Counted from the stretch's first letter, positions 1 to 10,404 are shown. The stretch is 64,000 bases of DNA from Streptomyces sp. LaPpAH-108 (GCF_000373625.1 NZ_KB891988.1:124001-188000), one strand, 5' to 3'. Notes: generated by a model from the letters alone, not told the origin. A program made the numbers and translations.

Positions 1-1
1 G

Positions 2-1471
2 GACCTGTCCAACGGCATCCAGAAGGCGTCCCTCGGCCTCAAACGCGGGCTGCCGGTGCTCATCGCCACCGACCAGGAGCACGGCGCGGTGTGCCGGGTG
101 GGCAAGCCCGCCACGCTCTTCCCGGGCGCCATGGCCGTCGCCGCCGGACGGTCCTATTACGACGCCCTCGCCCTCGGCCGCCTCTCCGGCACCGAACTGC
201 GCGCGATGGGCATCAACCAGGACTACTCGCCCGACGCGGACGTGAACATCAACCCGGCCAACCCCGTCATCGGGGTCCGGTCCTTCGGCGCCGACCCGGC
301 CCTCGCGGGGCTCATGGTCTCCGCCGAGGTGAAGGGCTATCAGGCGGCCCGTGTCGCGGCGACCGCCAAGCACTTCCCCGGGCACGGCGACACCGCGACC
401 GACAGCCACACCGGCTTCCCGGTCATCACCCACACCCGCGACCAGTGGGAGAAGCTGGACGCGGTGCCCTTCCGGGCCGCGATCTCCGCGCACATCGACT
501 CGATCATGACCGCGCACATCCAGTTCCCCGCCCTGGACCCCTCCGGCGACCCGGCCACCCTCTCCCACCCGATCGTCACCGGCATCCTGCGCGGCGACCT
601 CGGCTACGACGGCGTGGTCATCACCGACTCCCTCGGCATGGAGGGCGTGCGCACCAAGTACGGCGACGACCGGGTGCCGGTGCTCGCCCTGAAGGCGGGC
701 GTGGACCAGCTGCTCAACCCGCCCTCCATCGACGTGGCCTGGAAGGCCGTACGGGACGCGGTGCGCGGCGGCGAGCTGACCGAGGCCCGCCTCGACGAAT
801 CGGTTCTGCGCATCCTGCGGATGAAGGCCCGCCTCGGCCTCTTCGGCCACGCCTACACCACCCACGCCCGGGTGACCTCCGCCGTGGGCACCGCGTCCCA
901 TCGGGCCACGGCCGACCGCATCGCCGAGCGCACCACCACCCTGCTGGTCAACGAGGGCAAGGTGCTCCCGCTCGACCGCCGCCGCACCCCGCGCGTCCTG
1001 GTGGTCGGCGCCGACCCGGCCTCCCCGTCCGGCACCGACGGACCGCCCACCGGCGTCATGGCCGCCGCGCTGAAGGAACTCGGCTTCACCACCACCGTCC
1101 TCGCCACCGGCACCGCCCCCTCCTCCGCGACCGTCACCCAGGCGGTGACGGCGGCCGGGAAGGCGGACGCGGTGGTCGTGCTGACGTACAACCTCACGGC
1201 GACCGACCCCCAGCGCACCCTGGTCGAGAAGCTGCTCGCCACCCAGCGCCCGGTGGTCGCGGTGGCGGTCCGCAACCCGTACGACGTGGCTCGGCTGCCC
1301 GGCGTCAAGGCGTATCTGACCTCCTACGGCTGGACCGACGTCGAGGTGCGCGCCGCCGCCCGGGTCGTCGCGGGCAAGGTCGCCCCGCGCGGCAAGCTCC
1401 CGGTGCCGGTGCAGCGGGCGGACGACCCGGCGCAGGTGCTGTACCCGATCGGCCACGGGCTGACGTACTAG
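2..1471 (+). CDS. Family 3 glycoside hydrolase, beta-N-acetylhexosaminidase type (5' end missing)
   Basis: The frame is open at the left window edge, so the start lies outside; about 490 residues are visible. It should remove terminal GlcNAc from glycans or peptidoglycan fragments. The KHFPGHGD...DSH signature near the first third is the NagZ-type catalytic loop, whose His acts with Asp as general acid/base. ITDSLGM carries the expected nucleophile Asp. A second domain starting around LLVNEGKVLPL resembles the C-terminal GH3 domain, so this is a two-domain enzyme rather than a short cytosolic NagZ. Export cannot be judged because the N-terminus is missing. Family assignment is firm; the natural substrate is inferred. 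Confidence 0.92.
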   Translation, partial: DLSNGIQKASLGLKRGLPVLIATDQEHGAVCRVGKPATLFPGAMAVAAGRSYYDALALGRLSGTELRAMGINQDYSPDADVNINPANPVIGVRSFGADPALAGLMVSAEVKGYQAARVAATAKHFPGHGDTATDSHTGFPVITHTRDQWEKLDAVPFRAAISAHIDSIMTAHIQFPALDPSGDPATLSHPIVTGILRGDLGYDGVVITDSLGMEGVRTKYGDDRVPVLALKAGVDQLLNPPSIDVAWKAVRDAVRGGELTEARLDESVLRILRMKARLGLFGHAYTTHARVTSAVGTASHRATADRIAERTTTLLVNEGKVLPLDRRRTPRVLVVGADPASPSGTDGPPTGVMAAALKELGFTTTVLATGTAPSSATVTQAVTAAGKADAVVVLTYNLTATDPQRTLVEKLLATQRPVVAVAVRNPYDVARLPGVKAYLTSYGWTDVEVRAAARVVAGKVAPRGKLPVPVQRADDPAQVLYPIGHGLTY

Positions 1472-1583
1472 ACATACGTCACGCACCGGGCAGGGCACCC
1501 CCGAAGGGCGGAAAGCACCCCTGTCGACTGGCGCGGGCCCCGCGCGGCGCGTCAGGCTGGGCGGGGTCTTCGGGGGGAGTGCG

Positions 1584-2210
1584 ATGCGCGGGAACGGTGC
1601 CGTGGGCACGGCGGCACGGCTGCCGTCCGCGTTACTGCTGGCGCTGGCGGGGCTGTTGGGCGTGACGGGCTGCCAGAGCGTGGCCCCCTCGGCCGGGGTG
1701 CGCCCCTCCTCGGCCCCGCCCGCGCACGACGGCACGTTCCTGGCCAAGGGCGAGTGCAGCTCCTTCGGGCCGACCAGCTACACCGAGGTGCCGTGTTCGG
1801 GGGAGCGGGCCGCCGCCCGGGTCGTCGCCCGCCACGACGGCCCGGTCACCGAAGGGCCGCCCTGCCCTCCGGCCACCGACTTCGTCCTGCACATCGGCGG
1901 CGGCGAGCCCGCCACCGGCCGCACCACCGCCCCCGCCGTCCCGCGCGGCTACGCCTGCATGCGCAACCTCCAGCCCCCGCACCCCGGCGACCCGGGCCAG
2001 GGCGGCGGCCCCCGCACCGTCCCCGGCGACTGCGTGTACGACTCGGGCGGTGGCCAGGTCCGCGAGACCGCCTGCGACGGCTCCGGCCCGCACAAGCCGG
2101 GCTACAAGGTCACCGAGACCGCTCCGGACCGCCGCGCCTGCCCGCCGTCCACCTCCCTGTACGTCCAGGTGGGCGGCCCCGACCCGGTGGGCTGCGCCCG
2201 GCGGCTGTGA
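1584..2210 (+). CDS. Putative secreted lipoprotein of unknown function
   Basis: A 208-residue protein. A basic N-terminus is followed by a hydrophobic stretch ending in GVTGC, a lipobox with the acylated Cys at about residue 30, so it should be anchored to the outer face of the membrane. The mature part is rich in Pro, Gly and Cys, with Cys residues spaced through two similar halves (FGPTSYTEVPC and VPGDCVYDSGG) that could form disulfides. No enzymatic motif is visible. It stands alone, 112 bp after the GH3 gene and convergent with the ribokinase gene. No function is proposed. Confidence 0.7.
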   Translation: MRGNGAVGTAARLPSALLLALAGLLGVTGCQSVAPSAGVRPSSAPPAHDGTFLAKGECSSFGPTSYTEVPCSGERAAARVVARHDGPVTEGPPCPPATDFVLHIGGGEPATGRTTAPAVPRGYACMRNLQPPHPGDPGQGGGPRTVPGDCVYDSGGGQVRETACDGSGPHKPGYKVTETAPDRRACPPSTSLYVQVGGPDPVGCARRL

Positions 2211-2227
2211 CGCGGCCGGGCCGTGGC

Positions 2228-3130
2228 TCAGCCGGGCAGCGCCGCCACTTCGTCCGCCGTCGGGTACGACTCCTGCGCACCCCGGCGGGTCACGGCCACC
2301 GCCCCTACCCGGGCCGCGTAGGCAGCCGCCTCCGCCAACGGCGAGCCGGTGCCAAGGCGCCACGCCAGCGCGGCCGTGAACGCGTCACCGGCGCCCGTGG
2401 TGTCGACCGCGCCCACCCGCACCGGCGGCACGAGCCGGACGCCCGAGCCGTCGCACACCAGCGCCCCCTCGGCGCCCAGGGTCACCACCACCGAGCGGGG
2501 GCCGAGGGCGAGCAGGGCGCGGGCCTGCGCCGCGGGGTCCTCGGGGGCGTCGTCCAGCAGGACGCGCGCCTCGTGCTCGTTGACCACCAGCGGGTCGCAG
2601 GCGGCCAGGACCTCGGGGGACAGCGGGCGCGGCGGAGACGGGTTGAGGACGAAGCGGGTGCCCTCCGGCAGCCGCCGCACCACCTCCGTCACCGTCTCCG
2701 GCGGGATCTCCAGCTGCGCCGACACCACCCGCGCCGAGCGCAGCAGCGGCTCGGCGGAGCGCACGTCCCCGGGGGTGAGGCGGGCGTTGGCGCCGGGGGA
2801 GACGACGATGCTGTTGTCGCCGGAGGGGTCGACGGTGATGAGGGCGACGCCGGTCGGGGCGCCCCCGGTCAGGACGCCCGCCGTGGCGACCCCGGCCGAG
2901 CCCAGGGAGTCCAGGAGCAGGCGGCCGTGGCCGTCGTCGCCGACCCGCGCGAGCAGCGCCGTACGGGCCCCGAGGCGGGCGGCGGCGACGGCCTGGTTGG
3001 CGCCCTTGCCGCCCGGGTGGACGGCGAGGTCACCGCCGAGGACGGTCTCCCCGGCACCGGGGCGCCGCTCGACCGCCACCACGAGGTCGGCGTTGGCCGA
3101 GCCCACGACCAGCAGGTCGTAGTCGTACAT
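2228..3130 (-). CDS. rbsK: Ribokinase
   Basis: A PfkB-family kinase of 300 residues that phosphorylates D-ribose to ribose 5-phosphate in the cytoplasm. Visible motifs are the N-terminal substrate-binding GSANADLVV and GGKGANQAVAAARLG, and the C-terminal DTTGAGDAF, which holds the catalytic Asp and anion hole. Length is normal for RbsK. It is the last gene of the leftward rbs operon, starting 32 bp after the transporter fusion ends. The transporter context makes ribose the best substrate guess, although PfkB kinases acting on related sugars look alike. No rbsD pyranase gene is present here. Confidence 0.9.
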   Translation of the reverse strand: MYDYDLLVVGSANADLVVAVERRPGAGETVLGGDLAVHPGGKGANQAVAAARLGARTALLARVGDDGHGRLLLDSLGSAGVATAGVLTGGAPTGVALITVDPSGDNSIVVSPGANARLTPGDVRSAEPLLRSARVVSAQLEIPPETVTEVVRRLPEGTRFVLNPSPPRPLSPEVLAACDPLVVNEHEARVLLDDAPEDPAAQARALLALGPRSVVVTLGAEGALVCDGSGVRLVPPVRVGAVDTTGAGDAFTAALAWRLGTGSPLAEAAAYAARVGAVAVTRRGAQESYPTADEVAALPG

Positions 3131-3162
3131 GAACAGGACTCCCTGAGCAGTGAGTTGGGGCG

Positions 3163-5109
3163 TCAGCCGGTGAAACCGGCCATGTTCTCACGGGTGACCA
3201 CCTTCACCGGCACCTTCACGGTCGGCGCGGTCGTGCCGCCGTGGGCCGCCTTGAGGGCGTTGTCCACCGCGATCCGGCCCAGTTGGCTGGGCTGCTGCGC
3301 GACCGAGGCGTACAGCGTGCCGTTCTTGACGGCCTTCAGGCCGTCCGGGGTGCCGTCGAAGCCGACGACCTGGACGGACGTGCCCGCCTTGGCGCCGAGC
3401 GCCTTGACCGCGCCGAGGGCCATCTCGTCGTTGGCCGCGATGACACCCTGCACGTCGGGGTGCGCCTGGAGCAGGTTCGACATGACGTCCAGACCCTTGG
3501 CCCGGTCGAAGTCGGCGGGCTGCTGGGCCAGCGCCTTGATGCCGGGGTACTCCTTCAGCCCCTGGGCGAAGCCCTGGGCGCGCTCACGGGCGGCGGAGGT
3601 GCCCGGCTGGCCCTGGAGGACGACGATCTTCCCCTTGCCGCCCAGCTTCTCGGCGAGGGACTTCGCCGCCAGCTCACCACCGGCCACGTTGTCGGAGGCG
3701 ACCAGCGCGGCCACCGGCGCCTTGTTGACGCCCCGGTCCACGGCGATCACCGGGATCTTCGCCCGGTCGGCGGCCTTGACCGAGTTGGCCGCGGCGTCCG
3801 AGTCCACCGGGTTGACGATGATCGCGTCGTAGCCCGAACCCGTGAAGTTCTGCAGCTGGTTGGCCTGCTGGGAGGCGTCGTTCTGGGCGTCCGTGACGGT
3901 CAGGTCGATGCCCCGCTCGCGCGCCTCGGCCTGGGCGCCCGAGCGGATCTGCACGAAGAACGGGTTGTTCAGGGTGGACAGGGACAGGCCCATGCGGGGG
4001 TTCGTGGCGGCCTTCGAGCTGTCGTGCAGGAACGAGGTCGCGCCGACGATCGCCACGGTCACCACGGCCGCGAGCGCGTACGTCGCCGCCTGCTTGCCCC
4101 TGGGACCGCCCGCGCCGGGCACCGCCGCCGTACCCGCCTTGCGGCGCACCGCGTCGAGCAGCACCGCGAGCGCGATGACGACACCGATGACGACCTGCTG
4201 CCAGAAGGCGGACACGTTCAGCAGGTTGAGGCCGTTGCGCAGCACCGCGAGGATCAGCGCGCCGACGAAGGTGCCGGACGCCTTGCCGGTGCCGCCCGCC
4301 AGCGAGGCCCCGCCGATGACGACGGCCGCGATGGCGTCCAGCTCGTAGCCGTCGGCGGCCTGCGGCTGCGCGGAGCCGAGGCGGGCGGCGAGCACGATGC
4401 CCGCGACGGCCGCGAAGACGCCGGAGAGCGCGTAGACGGCCAGCTTCTGCCGCTTGACCCGCAGGCCCGACAGACGCGCGGCCTCCTCGTTGCCGCCGAT
4501 CGCGTACATCGACCGGCCGATGTAGGTCCGCCCGAGGATCAGCGCCGCGAGCAGCCCCATGACCACCATGACCAGTACCGGCACGGGCAGCCGGCCGCCC
4601 AGGTTGTCCCCGAGGTGGGAGACCGAGTCCGGGAACGGGATGGGCACACCGCCGGAGATGACCAGCGACAGACCGCGCGCCACCGACAGCATGGCGAGCG
4701 TCGCGATGAACGGCGGCAGCTTGCCGTAGGCGATCAGGAAGCCGTTGACCAGACCGGCCGCCACACCCGTGCCGAGTCCGAGGACGACCGCGAGCGCGAC
4801 CGGTATCCCGGACTGCGTGGCGCTCCAGGCCAGCACGGTCGAGGTGAGCGCGGCCACCGAGCCGACCGACAGGTCGATGCCCGCCGAGACGATCACGAAG
4901 GTCACACCGAAGGCGAGGATCGCCGTCACGGCGGCCTGGACGCCGATGTTGAGCAGGTTGTCCGTCGTCAGGAAGTCGCCGGACAGCGCGGACAGGGCGA
5001 CGACCAGGACGATCAGCGCGGTCAGCGCGCCGTTGTCGAGCAGCAGGCGGCGCAGGCCGCCCGGGGCGCCCTTCGCGCCCGTCGTGCTCTTGAGCGTGTC
5101 AGTTGCCAC
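3163..5109 (-). CDS. Fused ribose-type ABC permease and substrate-binding protein (RbsC-RbsB)
   Basis: A 648-residue fusion. Residues about 1-330 are an RbsC-like permease ([14 protein letters not shown] is typical). An extra hydrophobic segment at about 343-362 follows, then a complete RbsB-like periplasmic-binding fold from about 372 to the end ([21 protein letters not shown]). The extra helix probably tethers the binding domain outside the membrane and replaces a lipoprotein anchor. The GTG start overlaps the end of the ATPase gene by 11 bp, so the two are probably translationally coupled. I recall the same arrangement in S. coelicolor (SCO2747), so it appears to be a lineage feature and not an assembly error. 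Confidence 0.93.
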   Translation of the reverse strand: MATDTLKSTTGAKGAPGGLRRLLLDNGALTALIVLVVALSALSGDFLTTDNLLNIGVQAAVTAILAFGVTFVIVSAGIDLSVGSVAALTSTVLAWSATQSGIPVALAVVLGLGTGVAAGLVNGFLIAYGKLPPFIATLAMLSVARGLSLVISGGVPIPFPDSVSHLGDNLGGRLPVPVLVMVVMGLLAALILGRTYIGRSMYAIGGNEEAARLSGLRVKRQKLAVYALSGVFAAVAGIVLAARLGSAQPQAADGYELDAIAAVVIGGASLAGGTGKASGTFVGALILAVLRNGLNLLNVSAFWQQVVIGVVIALAVLLDAVRRKAGTAAVPGAGGPRGKQAATYALAAVVTVAIVGATSFLHDSSKAATNPRMGLSLSTLNNPFFVQIRSGAQAEARERGIDLTVTDAQNDASQQANQLQNFTGSGYDAIIVNPVDSDAAANSVKAADRAKIPVIAVDRGVNKAPVAALVASDNVAGGELAAKSLAEKLGGKGKIVVLQGQPGTSAARERAQGFAQGLKEYPGIKALAQQPADFDRAKGLDVMSNLLQAHPDVQGVIAANDEMALGAVKALGAKAGTSVQVVGFDGTPDGLKAVKNGTLYASVAQQPSQLGRIAVDNALKAAHGGTTAPTVKVPVKVVTRENMAGFTG

Positions 5110-6658
5110 GGGGGGCCTCCGTTCCGGGAGTGGGAGTGGGGATGCCGGTATCGGTACCGGTGGGGGTGGTGCTCGTGCTCACGGCGAGGGACATCACCGC
5201 GTCCTGCGTCGCCTCGGCGGCGGCCAGTTCGCCCGCGATCCGGCCCTGCGCCATCACCAGCACCCGGTCGCTCATGCCGAGCACCTCGGGCAGATCGCTG
5301 GAGATCATCAGGACGGCGGCACCGGCGGCCGTGAGTTCGTTGATCAGCTGGTAGATCTCGACCTTGGCGCCGACATCGATCCCGCGCGTCGGCTCGTCGA
5401 GGATGAGGACCTTGGTGTCGGCCAGCAGCCACTTGCCGATGACGACCTTCTGCTGGTTGCCGCCGGAGAGCGTGCGCACCGGCTGGCCGAGCCCGGCCAT
5501 GCGCACCCCGAGCTGCCCGGCGATCCGCCCGGCCGCCGCGTGCTGGCCCCTGCGGTCCACCAGACCGGCCCGGGTCGCGGACCGCAGCGTGACCAGGCCC
5601 AGGTTCTCCGCCACGGAGGCGTCGAGCACCAGCCCCTGGCCCTTGCGGTCCTCGGGCACGAGCCCGATCCCGGCCGCCATGGCCGCGTTCACGTCGCCCC
5701 GGCGCAGCGCGGCGCCCGAGACCCGCACGGCCCCGGCGTCGTACGGGTCCGCGCCGAACACCGCCCGCACCACCTCGGTACGGCCCGCGCCGACCAGCCC
5801 CGCGATGCCGACGACCTCACCGGCGCGCACCTCGAAGCTCACGTCGTGGAAGACGCCGTCCCGGGTCAGCCCCTCGACGGAGAGCAACGCCTCGCCCCGC
5901 GCGGGCCGTTCGCGCGGATACTGCTGCTCGATGGAGCGGCCCACCATGAGCCGGACGAGTTCGTCCTCGGGCGTGGACGCCGGGACCTGCCCGACGCTGC
6001 GGCCGTCCCGCAGCACGGTCACCCGGTCGCCCAGGGCGGCGATCTCCTCCAGGTGGTGGGTGATGAACACGATCCCGACGCCCTCCGCGCGCAGCCCGCG
6101 CACCAGAGTGAACAGCCGCTCGACCTCCTCCGAGGTGAGCACGGCGGTCGGCTCGTCCATGATCAGCACCCGGGCGTCCAGGCTGAGCGCCTTGGCGATC
6201 TCCACCATCTGCAGCCGGGCGATGCCGAGTTCGCGCACCCGCGTGCGGGGCGAGACCTGGACGCCGACCCGCGCGAGCAGTTCCTCGGCGTCGGCCTCCA
6301 TCCGCCTGCGGTCGACGAGCCCGAGGCGGCGCGGCTGCCGTCCGAGGAAGATGTTCTCGGCGACGGTCAGCTCGGGCACCAGGTTGAACTCCTGGTAGAT
6401 CGTGGCGATCCCGAGCCGCTCGGCGTCCTGCGCGCTCTGCACGCGGACCTCCTCGCCGCCGACCAGGATCCGTCCGCCGTCCGGGGTGTGCGCCCCGGAC
6501 AGGGTCTTGATGAGGGTGCTCTTGCCCGCGCCGTTCTCCCCGAGCAGCACATGGACCTCGCCCCGGCGCAGCGCGAAGTCGACGCCGTCCAGCGCGATCA
6601 CGCCGGGAAAGGACTTGCGTATCCCTTCGACGCGCAGCAGTTCTTCGGGGTCGCTCAC
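5099..6658 (-). CDS. rbsA: Ribose-type ABC transporter ATP-binding protein
   Basis: A 519-residue RbsA-type ATPase with two tandem nucleotide-binding domains that energises sugar uptake at the inner membrane face. The first domain has Walker [11 protein letters not shown] and Walker [12 protein letters not shown]. The second has the LSGGNQQKV signature and [12 protein letters not shown]. As usual for this family the second Walker A is degenerate. The GTG start at 6658 is preceded by AAGGAG and overlaps the regulator stop as GTGA, so I chose it over longer readings of the same frame, which run through the regulator gene. It is the second gene of the rbs operon. Confidence 0.94.
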   Translation of the reverse strand: MSDPEELLRVEGIRKSFPGVIALDGVDFALRRGEVHVLLGENGAGKSTLIKTLSGAHTPDGGRILVGGEEVRVQSAQDAERLGIATIYQEFNLVPELTVAENIFLGRQPRRLGLVDRRRMEADAEELLARVGVQVSPRTRVRELGIARLQMVEIAKALSLDARVLIMDEPTAVLTSEEVERLFTLVRGLRAEGVGIVFITHHLEEIAALGDRVTVLRDGRSVGQVPASTPEDELVRLMVGRSIEQQYPRERPARGEALLSVEGLTRDGVFHDVSFEVRAGEVVGIAGLVGAGRTEVVRAVFGADPYDAGAVRVSGAALRRGDVNAAMAAGIGLVPEDRKGQGLVLDASVAENLGLVTLRSATRAGLVDRRGQHAAAGRIAGQLGVRMAGLGQPVRTLSGGNQQKVVIGKWLLADTKVLILDEPTRGIDVGAKVEIYQLINELTAAGAAVLMISSDLPEVLGMSDRVLVMAQGRIAGELAAAEATQDAVMSLAVSTSTTPTGTDTGIPTPTPGTEAPRGN

Positions 6659-7719
6659 GGTGTGCTCCTTCGCACGGGGGTGGGGGACGCGGGGGCGGGG
6701 ATGCCGGAGGTACGGCTCGTGGGGGCGGGGGCCGCGCCGCACGAGCGGCGGACGACCAGCCGGGCGGGCAGGGTCACGGAGGCGGCGGGCCGCCCCTCGA
6801 TGCGGTCCGCCAGGGCCCGTACGGCGGCCCGGCCCAGCTCGCCGGTGGGCTGGGCGATCGCGGTGACCGGCGGATCGGTGTGCACGAACCAGGGGATGTC
6901 GTCGAACGCGGCCAGCGCGATGTCGTCCGGCACCCGCAGCCCGCGCGCGCGGATCGCGTCGAGCGCGCCGAGCGCCATCAGGTTGTCGGCCGCGAAGACC
7001 GCGTCGGGCGGCTCGGGCAGATCGAGGAAGCCCTCGGTGACCCGCCGCCCGCTCGCGGCCTGGAAGTCGCCCTGCCCGATACGGGTGTCCGGCAGCGGAA
7101 GGCCGTACGCGGCCAGGGCCTCGCGGAACGCCGTCACGCGCTCGCTGCCGGTCGTGGTGCTGCCCGGGCCCGCGATGATGGCGAGCCTGCGGTGGCCGAG
7201 CGCGTACAGATGCGCGACCAGGTCCCGCACGGCCGCGCGGCCGTCGGCCCGGACGACCGGCACGTCCACCCCCGGGATCCAGCGGTCCACGAACACGGTG
7301 GGGACGCCCGCGCCCACCGCGTCCAGCATCGGCGCCGAGGCGCCGTCGGCGGGGGAGAGGAGCAGCCCGTCGATCCGGCGGTCCAGCAGGGTCCGTACGT
7401 GGTGGTCCTGGAGGTCGGGCCGCTCGTCCGCGTTGCCGATGATCACGCTGTAGCCGAGGGCGCGGGCCTCCTCCTCCACCGAGCGGGCCAGCTCGGTGAA
7501 GTACGGGTTCAGCACGTCGCTGATGACCAGGCCGAGCGTGTGGGTCTGGGCGGTGCGCAGCGAACGGGCCACGCCGTGGGGCCGGTAGCCCAGCGCGGCA
7601 ACGGCGCTCAGCACGCGGGTGCGCGCGTCCTCGCTCACCGACGGGTGCGCGTTCAGGACGCGCGAGACCGTGGCGGCCGAGACGCCCGCTGTGGCGGCGA
7701 CGTCCTTGATGCTCGCCAT
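6655..7719 (-). CDS. LacI-family transcriptional regulator of the rbs operon
   Basis: A 354-residue repressor. The N-terminal HTH is classic (ASIKDVAATAGVSAATVSRVL), followed by the hinge-proximal YRPHGVARSLRT and a periplasmic-binding-like sugar sensor domain (DVLNPYF, GPGSTTTG). I place the start at the ATG at 7719 because AAGGAGG lies 11 nt upstream; a GTG at 7731 would abut that ribosome site directly. The stop overlaps the ATPase start by 4 bp, so the regulator is the first gene of the operon it probably controls. Two LacI-type palindromes lie just upstream. Ribose or a close pentose is the likely inducer, inferred from context only. Confidence 0.92.
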   Translation of the reverse strand: MASIKDVAATAGVSAATVSRVLNAHPSVSEDARTRVLSAVAALGYRPHGVARSLRTAQTHTLGLVISDVLNPYFTELARSVEEEARALGYSVIIGNADERPDLQDHHVRTLLDRRIDGLLLSPADGASAPMLDAVGAGVPTVFVDRWIPGVDVPVVRADGRAAVRDLVAHLYALGHRRLAIIAGPGSTTTGSERVTAFREALAAYGLPLPDTRIGQGDFQAASGRRVTEGFLDLPEPPDAVFAADNLMALGALDAIRARGLRVPDDIALAAFDDIPWFVHTDPPVTAIAQPTGELGRAAVRALADRIEGRPAASVTLPARLVVRRSCGAAPAPTSRTSGIPAPASPTPVRRSTP

Positions 7720-7738
7720 CGACGGCTCCACCTCCTTG

Positions 7739-7752
7739 TGGAATCGTTTTCA
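7739..7752. promoter_or_regulatory. Upstream LacI-type operator, site 1
   Basis: TGGAATCGTTTTCA is an imperfect palindrome centred on CG (10 of 14 positions symmetric). It resembles LacI/GalR-family operators and lies 20 bp upstream of the regulator ATG. It is probably an autoregulatory site of the adjacent repressor. Confidence 0.55.
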
Positions 7753-7771
7753 ACGACGTGTTCCGGAGGAT

Positions 7772-7785
7772 TGGAATCGATTACA
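7772..7785. promoter_or_regulatory. Upstream LacI-type operator, site 2
   Basis: TGGAATCGATTACA is palindromic at 12 of 14 positions around a central CG. Its centre is 33 bp from that of site 1, about three helical turns, which would suit cooperative binding by dimers on one face of the DNA. Confidence 0.6.
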
Positions 7786-7922
7786 CGGCGGTTCGACAAC
7801 CCCCTCCGGGCAGGCCGAAATCGGATTGTGATGAAGCGTGCTCAGATGAGCGAGTCCGAGCGGCGTCCGGTGCGTGCCCGCTTCGCCCGCCCCTGTCACC
7901 CCGCACCGATACGGTCACCCTC

Positions 7923-10208
7923 ATGGCCCAACAGTCGGGAACCCCCACCGGCGAGCACCGCACGGCTCAGCTCGAAGGGGTGCTGGAACGCATCACCTAC
8001 GCCAACGAGGAGACGGGCTACACGGTCGCCCGCGTCGACACCGGCCGGGGCGGCGCCGACCTGCTCACCGTCGTCGGCGCGCTGCTCGGCGCCCAGGTGG
8101 GGGAGTCGCTGCGGATGGCGGGGCGCTGGGGCTCCCACCCGCAGTACGGCAAGCAGTTCCACGTCGAGAACTACACGACCGTCCTGCCCGCCACCGTCCA
8201 GGGCATCCGGCGCTACCTCGGCTCCGGCCTGGTCAAGGGCATCGGACCGGTCTTCGCGGACCGCATCACCCAGCACTTCGGCACCGACACCCTGCGGATC
8301 ATCGAGGAGGAGCCGAAGCGGCTCATCGAGGTCCCCGGGCTCGGCCCCAAGCGCACCCGGAAGATCGCCGACGCCTGGGAGGAACAGAAGGCGATCAAGG
8401 AGGTCATGCTCTTCCTCCAGACCGTCGAGGTGTCGACCTCCATCGCCGTGCGGATCTACAAGAAGTACGGCGACGCGTCGATCTCGGTCGTGAAGAACCA
8501 GCCCTACCGGCTCGCCTCCGACGTCTGGGGCATCGGCTTCCTCACCGCCGACAAGATCGCCCAGTCCGTCGGCATCCCGCACGACAGCCCCGAACGCGTC
8601 AAGGCGGGCCTCCAGTACGCCCTGTCCCAGTCCACCGACCAGGGCCACTGCTACCTCCCCGAGGAACGCCTCATCGCCGACGCGGTCAAGCTGCTCCAGG
8701 TCGACACCGGTCTGGTCATCGAGTGCCTGGCCGAACTCGCGGACCCGGCCCAGGAAGAGCCCGGAGTCGTGCGCGAGAAGGTCCCCGGACCCGACGGGGG
8801 CGAGGAGGTCACCGCCGTCTATCTCGTCCCCTTCCACCGCGCCGAACTCTCCCTCGCCGCCCAGCTGTCGCGCCTGCTGCGCACCGGCGAGGACCGGATG
8901 CCCGCCTTCCGCGACGTGGCCTGGGACAAGGCGCTCGGCTGGCTGAAGGGCCGTACCGGCGCAGAGCTCGCGCCCGAACAGGAGGCCGCCGTACGGCTCG
9001 CGCTCACCGAGAAGGTCGCCGTGCTCACCGGCGGCCCCGGCTGCGGCAAGTCCTTCACCGTGCGCTCGATCGTGGAGCTGGCCCGCGCCAAACGCGCCAA
9101 GGTCCTGCTCGCCGCCCCCACCGGACGCGCCGCCAAGCGCCTGGCCGAGCTGACCGGCGCCGAAGCCTCCACCGTCCACCGGCTGCTGGAGCTGAAGCCC
9201 GGCGGCGACGCCGCCTACGACCGCGAACGCCCGCTGGACGCCGACCTGGTGGTGGTCGACGAGGCGTCCATGCTCGACCTCCTCCTCGCCAACAAACTGG
9301 TCAAGGCCGTCCCCCCGGGCGCCCATCTCCTCTTCGTCGGGGACGTGGACCAGCTGCCCAGCGTCGGCGCCGGAGAGGTGCTGCGCGATCTGCTCGCCGA
9401 GGGCGGCCCGGTGCCCGCCGTCCGGCTCACCCGGGTCTTCCGCCAGGCCCAGCAGTCCGGCGTGGTCACCAACGCGCACCGGATCAACGCCGGGCAGCAT
9501 CCGCTCACCGACGGGCTGAAGGACTTCTTCCTCTTCGTGGAGGACGACACCGAGGAGGCCGGGCGGCTCACCGTCGACGTGGCAGCCCGCCGCGTCCCGG
9601 CCCGCTTCGGGCTCGACCCGCGCCGCGACGTGCAGGTGCTCGCCCCGATGCACCGGGGCCCGGCGGGCGCGGGCACCCTCAACGGCCTGCTCCAGCAGGC
9701 CATCACGCCCGGACGCCCCGACGTCCCGGAGAAGCGGTTCGGCGGCCGGGTCTTCCGCGTCGGCGACAAGGTCACCCAGATTCGCAACAATTACGACAAG
9801 GGCGAGAACGGCGTCTTCAACGGCACCGTCGGCGTGGTCACCTCCCTCGATCCGGTCGAGCAGCGTCTGACGGTCCGTACCGACGAGGACGAGGAGGTGG
9901 GCTACGACTTCGACGAACTGGACGAACTGGCCCACGCCTACGCCGTGACCATCCACCGTTCGCAGGGCAGTGAATACCCGGCGGTGGTGATCCCGGTCAC
10001 CACCAGCGCCTGGACCATGCTCCAGCGCAACCTGCTCTACACGGCGGTCACCCGGGCCAAGCGGCTGGTCGTCCTGGTCGGCTCGCGCAAGGCGATCGGC
10101 CAGGCCGTACGCACCGTCTCGGCCGGTCGGCGGTGCACCGCGCTGGACTTCCGGCTGGCCCCGCGAGCCGCCCGCGAACCCGCCCGCGAAACGGTCCTGG
10201 AAAAATGA
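7923..10208 (+). CDS. recD2: RecD2-like ATP-dependent DNA helicase
   Basis: A 761-residue SF1B helicase. An N-terminal region of roughly 200 residues carries helix-hairpin-helix elements (GLGPKRTRKIADAW), characteristic of RecD2 and not of RecBCD RecD. The motor follows: Walker A GGPGCGKSFT near residue 370, Walker B VVDEASMLD near 445, and the C-terminal motif TIHRSQGSEYP near 672. RecD2 proteins unwind 5'-to-3' and act in repair or fork processing outside RecBCD. The ATG at 7923 matches the family start (MAQQSG...LEGVLERITYANEETGYTVA); upstream in-frame codons fall in the regulator promoter region. Confidence 0.93.
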   Translation: MAQQSGTPTGEHRTAQLEGVLERITYANEETGYTVARVDTGRGGADLLTVVGALLGAQVGESLRMAGRWGSHPQYGKQFHVENYTTVLPATVQGIRRYLGSGLVKGIGPVFADRITQHFGTDTLRIIEEEPKRLIEVPGLGPKRTRKIADAWEEQKAIKEVMLFLQTVEVSTSIAVRIYKKYGDASISVVKNQPYRLASDVWGIGFLTADKIAQSVGIPHDSPERVKAGLQYALSQSTDQGHCYLPEERLIADAVKLLQVDTGLVIECLAELADPAQEEPGVVREKVPGPDGGEEVTAVYLVPFHRAELSLAAQLSRLLRTGEDRMPAFRDVAWDKALGWLKGRTGAELAPEQEAAVRLALTEKVAVLTGGPGCGKSFTVRSIVELARAKRAKVLLAAPTGRAAKRLAELTGAEASTVHRLLELKPGGDAAYDRERPLDADLVVVDEASMLDLLLANKLVKAVPPGAHLLFVGDVDQLPSVGAGEVLRDLLAEGGPVPAVRLTRVFRQAQQSGVVTNAHRINAGQHPLTDGLKDFFLFVEDDTEEAGRLTVDVAARRVPARFGLDPRRDVQVLAPMHRGPAGAGTLNGLLQQAITPGRPDVPEKRFGGRVFRVGDKVTQIRNNYDKGENGVFNGTVGVVTSLDPVEQRLTVRTDEDEEVGYDFDELDELAHAYAVTIHRSQGSEYPAVVIPVTTSAWTMLQRNLLYTAVTRAKRLVVLVGSRKAIGQAVRTVSAGRRCTALDFRLAPRAAREPARETVLEK

Positions 10209-10404
10209 TCGATCAAAGGAGTCACGAAGGTCACAGAGCACTTCCGGAAGGTCCGCGCAGACGGCAGGATGTGCAGGTTGACGGCACTGAGTGCCGCCAG
10301 CGGGCCAAGTGGCGACCCCGAGTGCACTCTCCTGAGCCAAATGGGGGATGGTAGAGACAGTCAGGGCACCTCGAAGATGAGGCACTAAGTCGGTGAGGGA
10401 AGAC

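Noticed and set aside
4745..7453. Long plus-strand open frame across the rbs operon
   Set aside because: It is antisense to three well-supported genes with clear motifs; composition is His/Arg/Gln/Pro-rich without domains.
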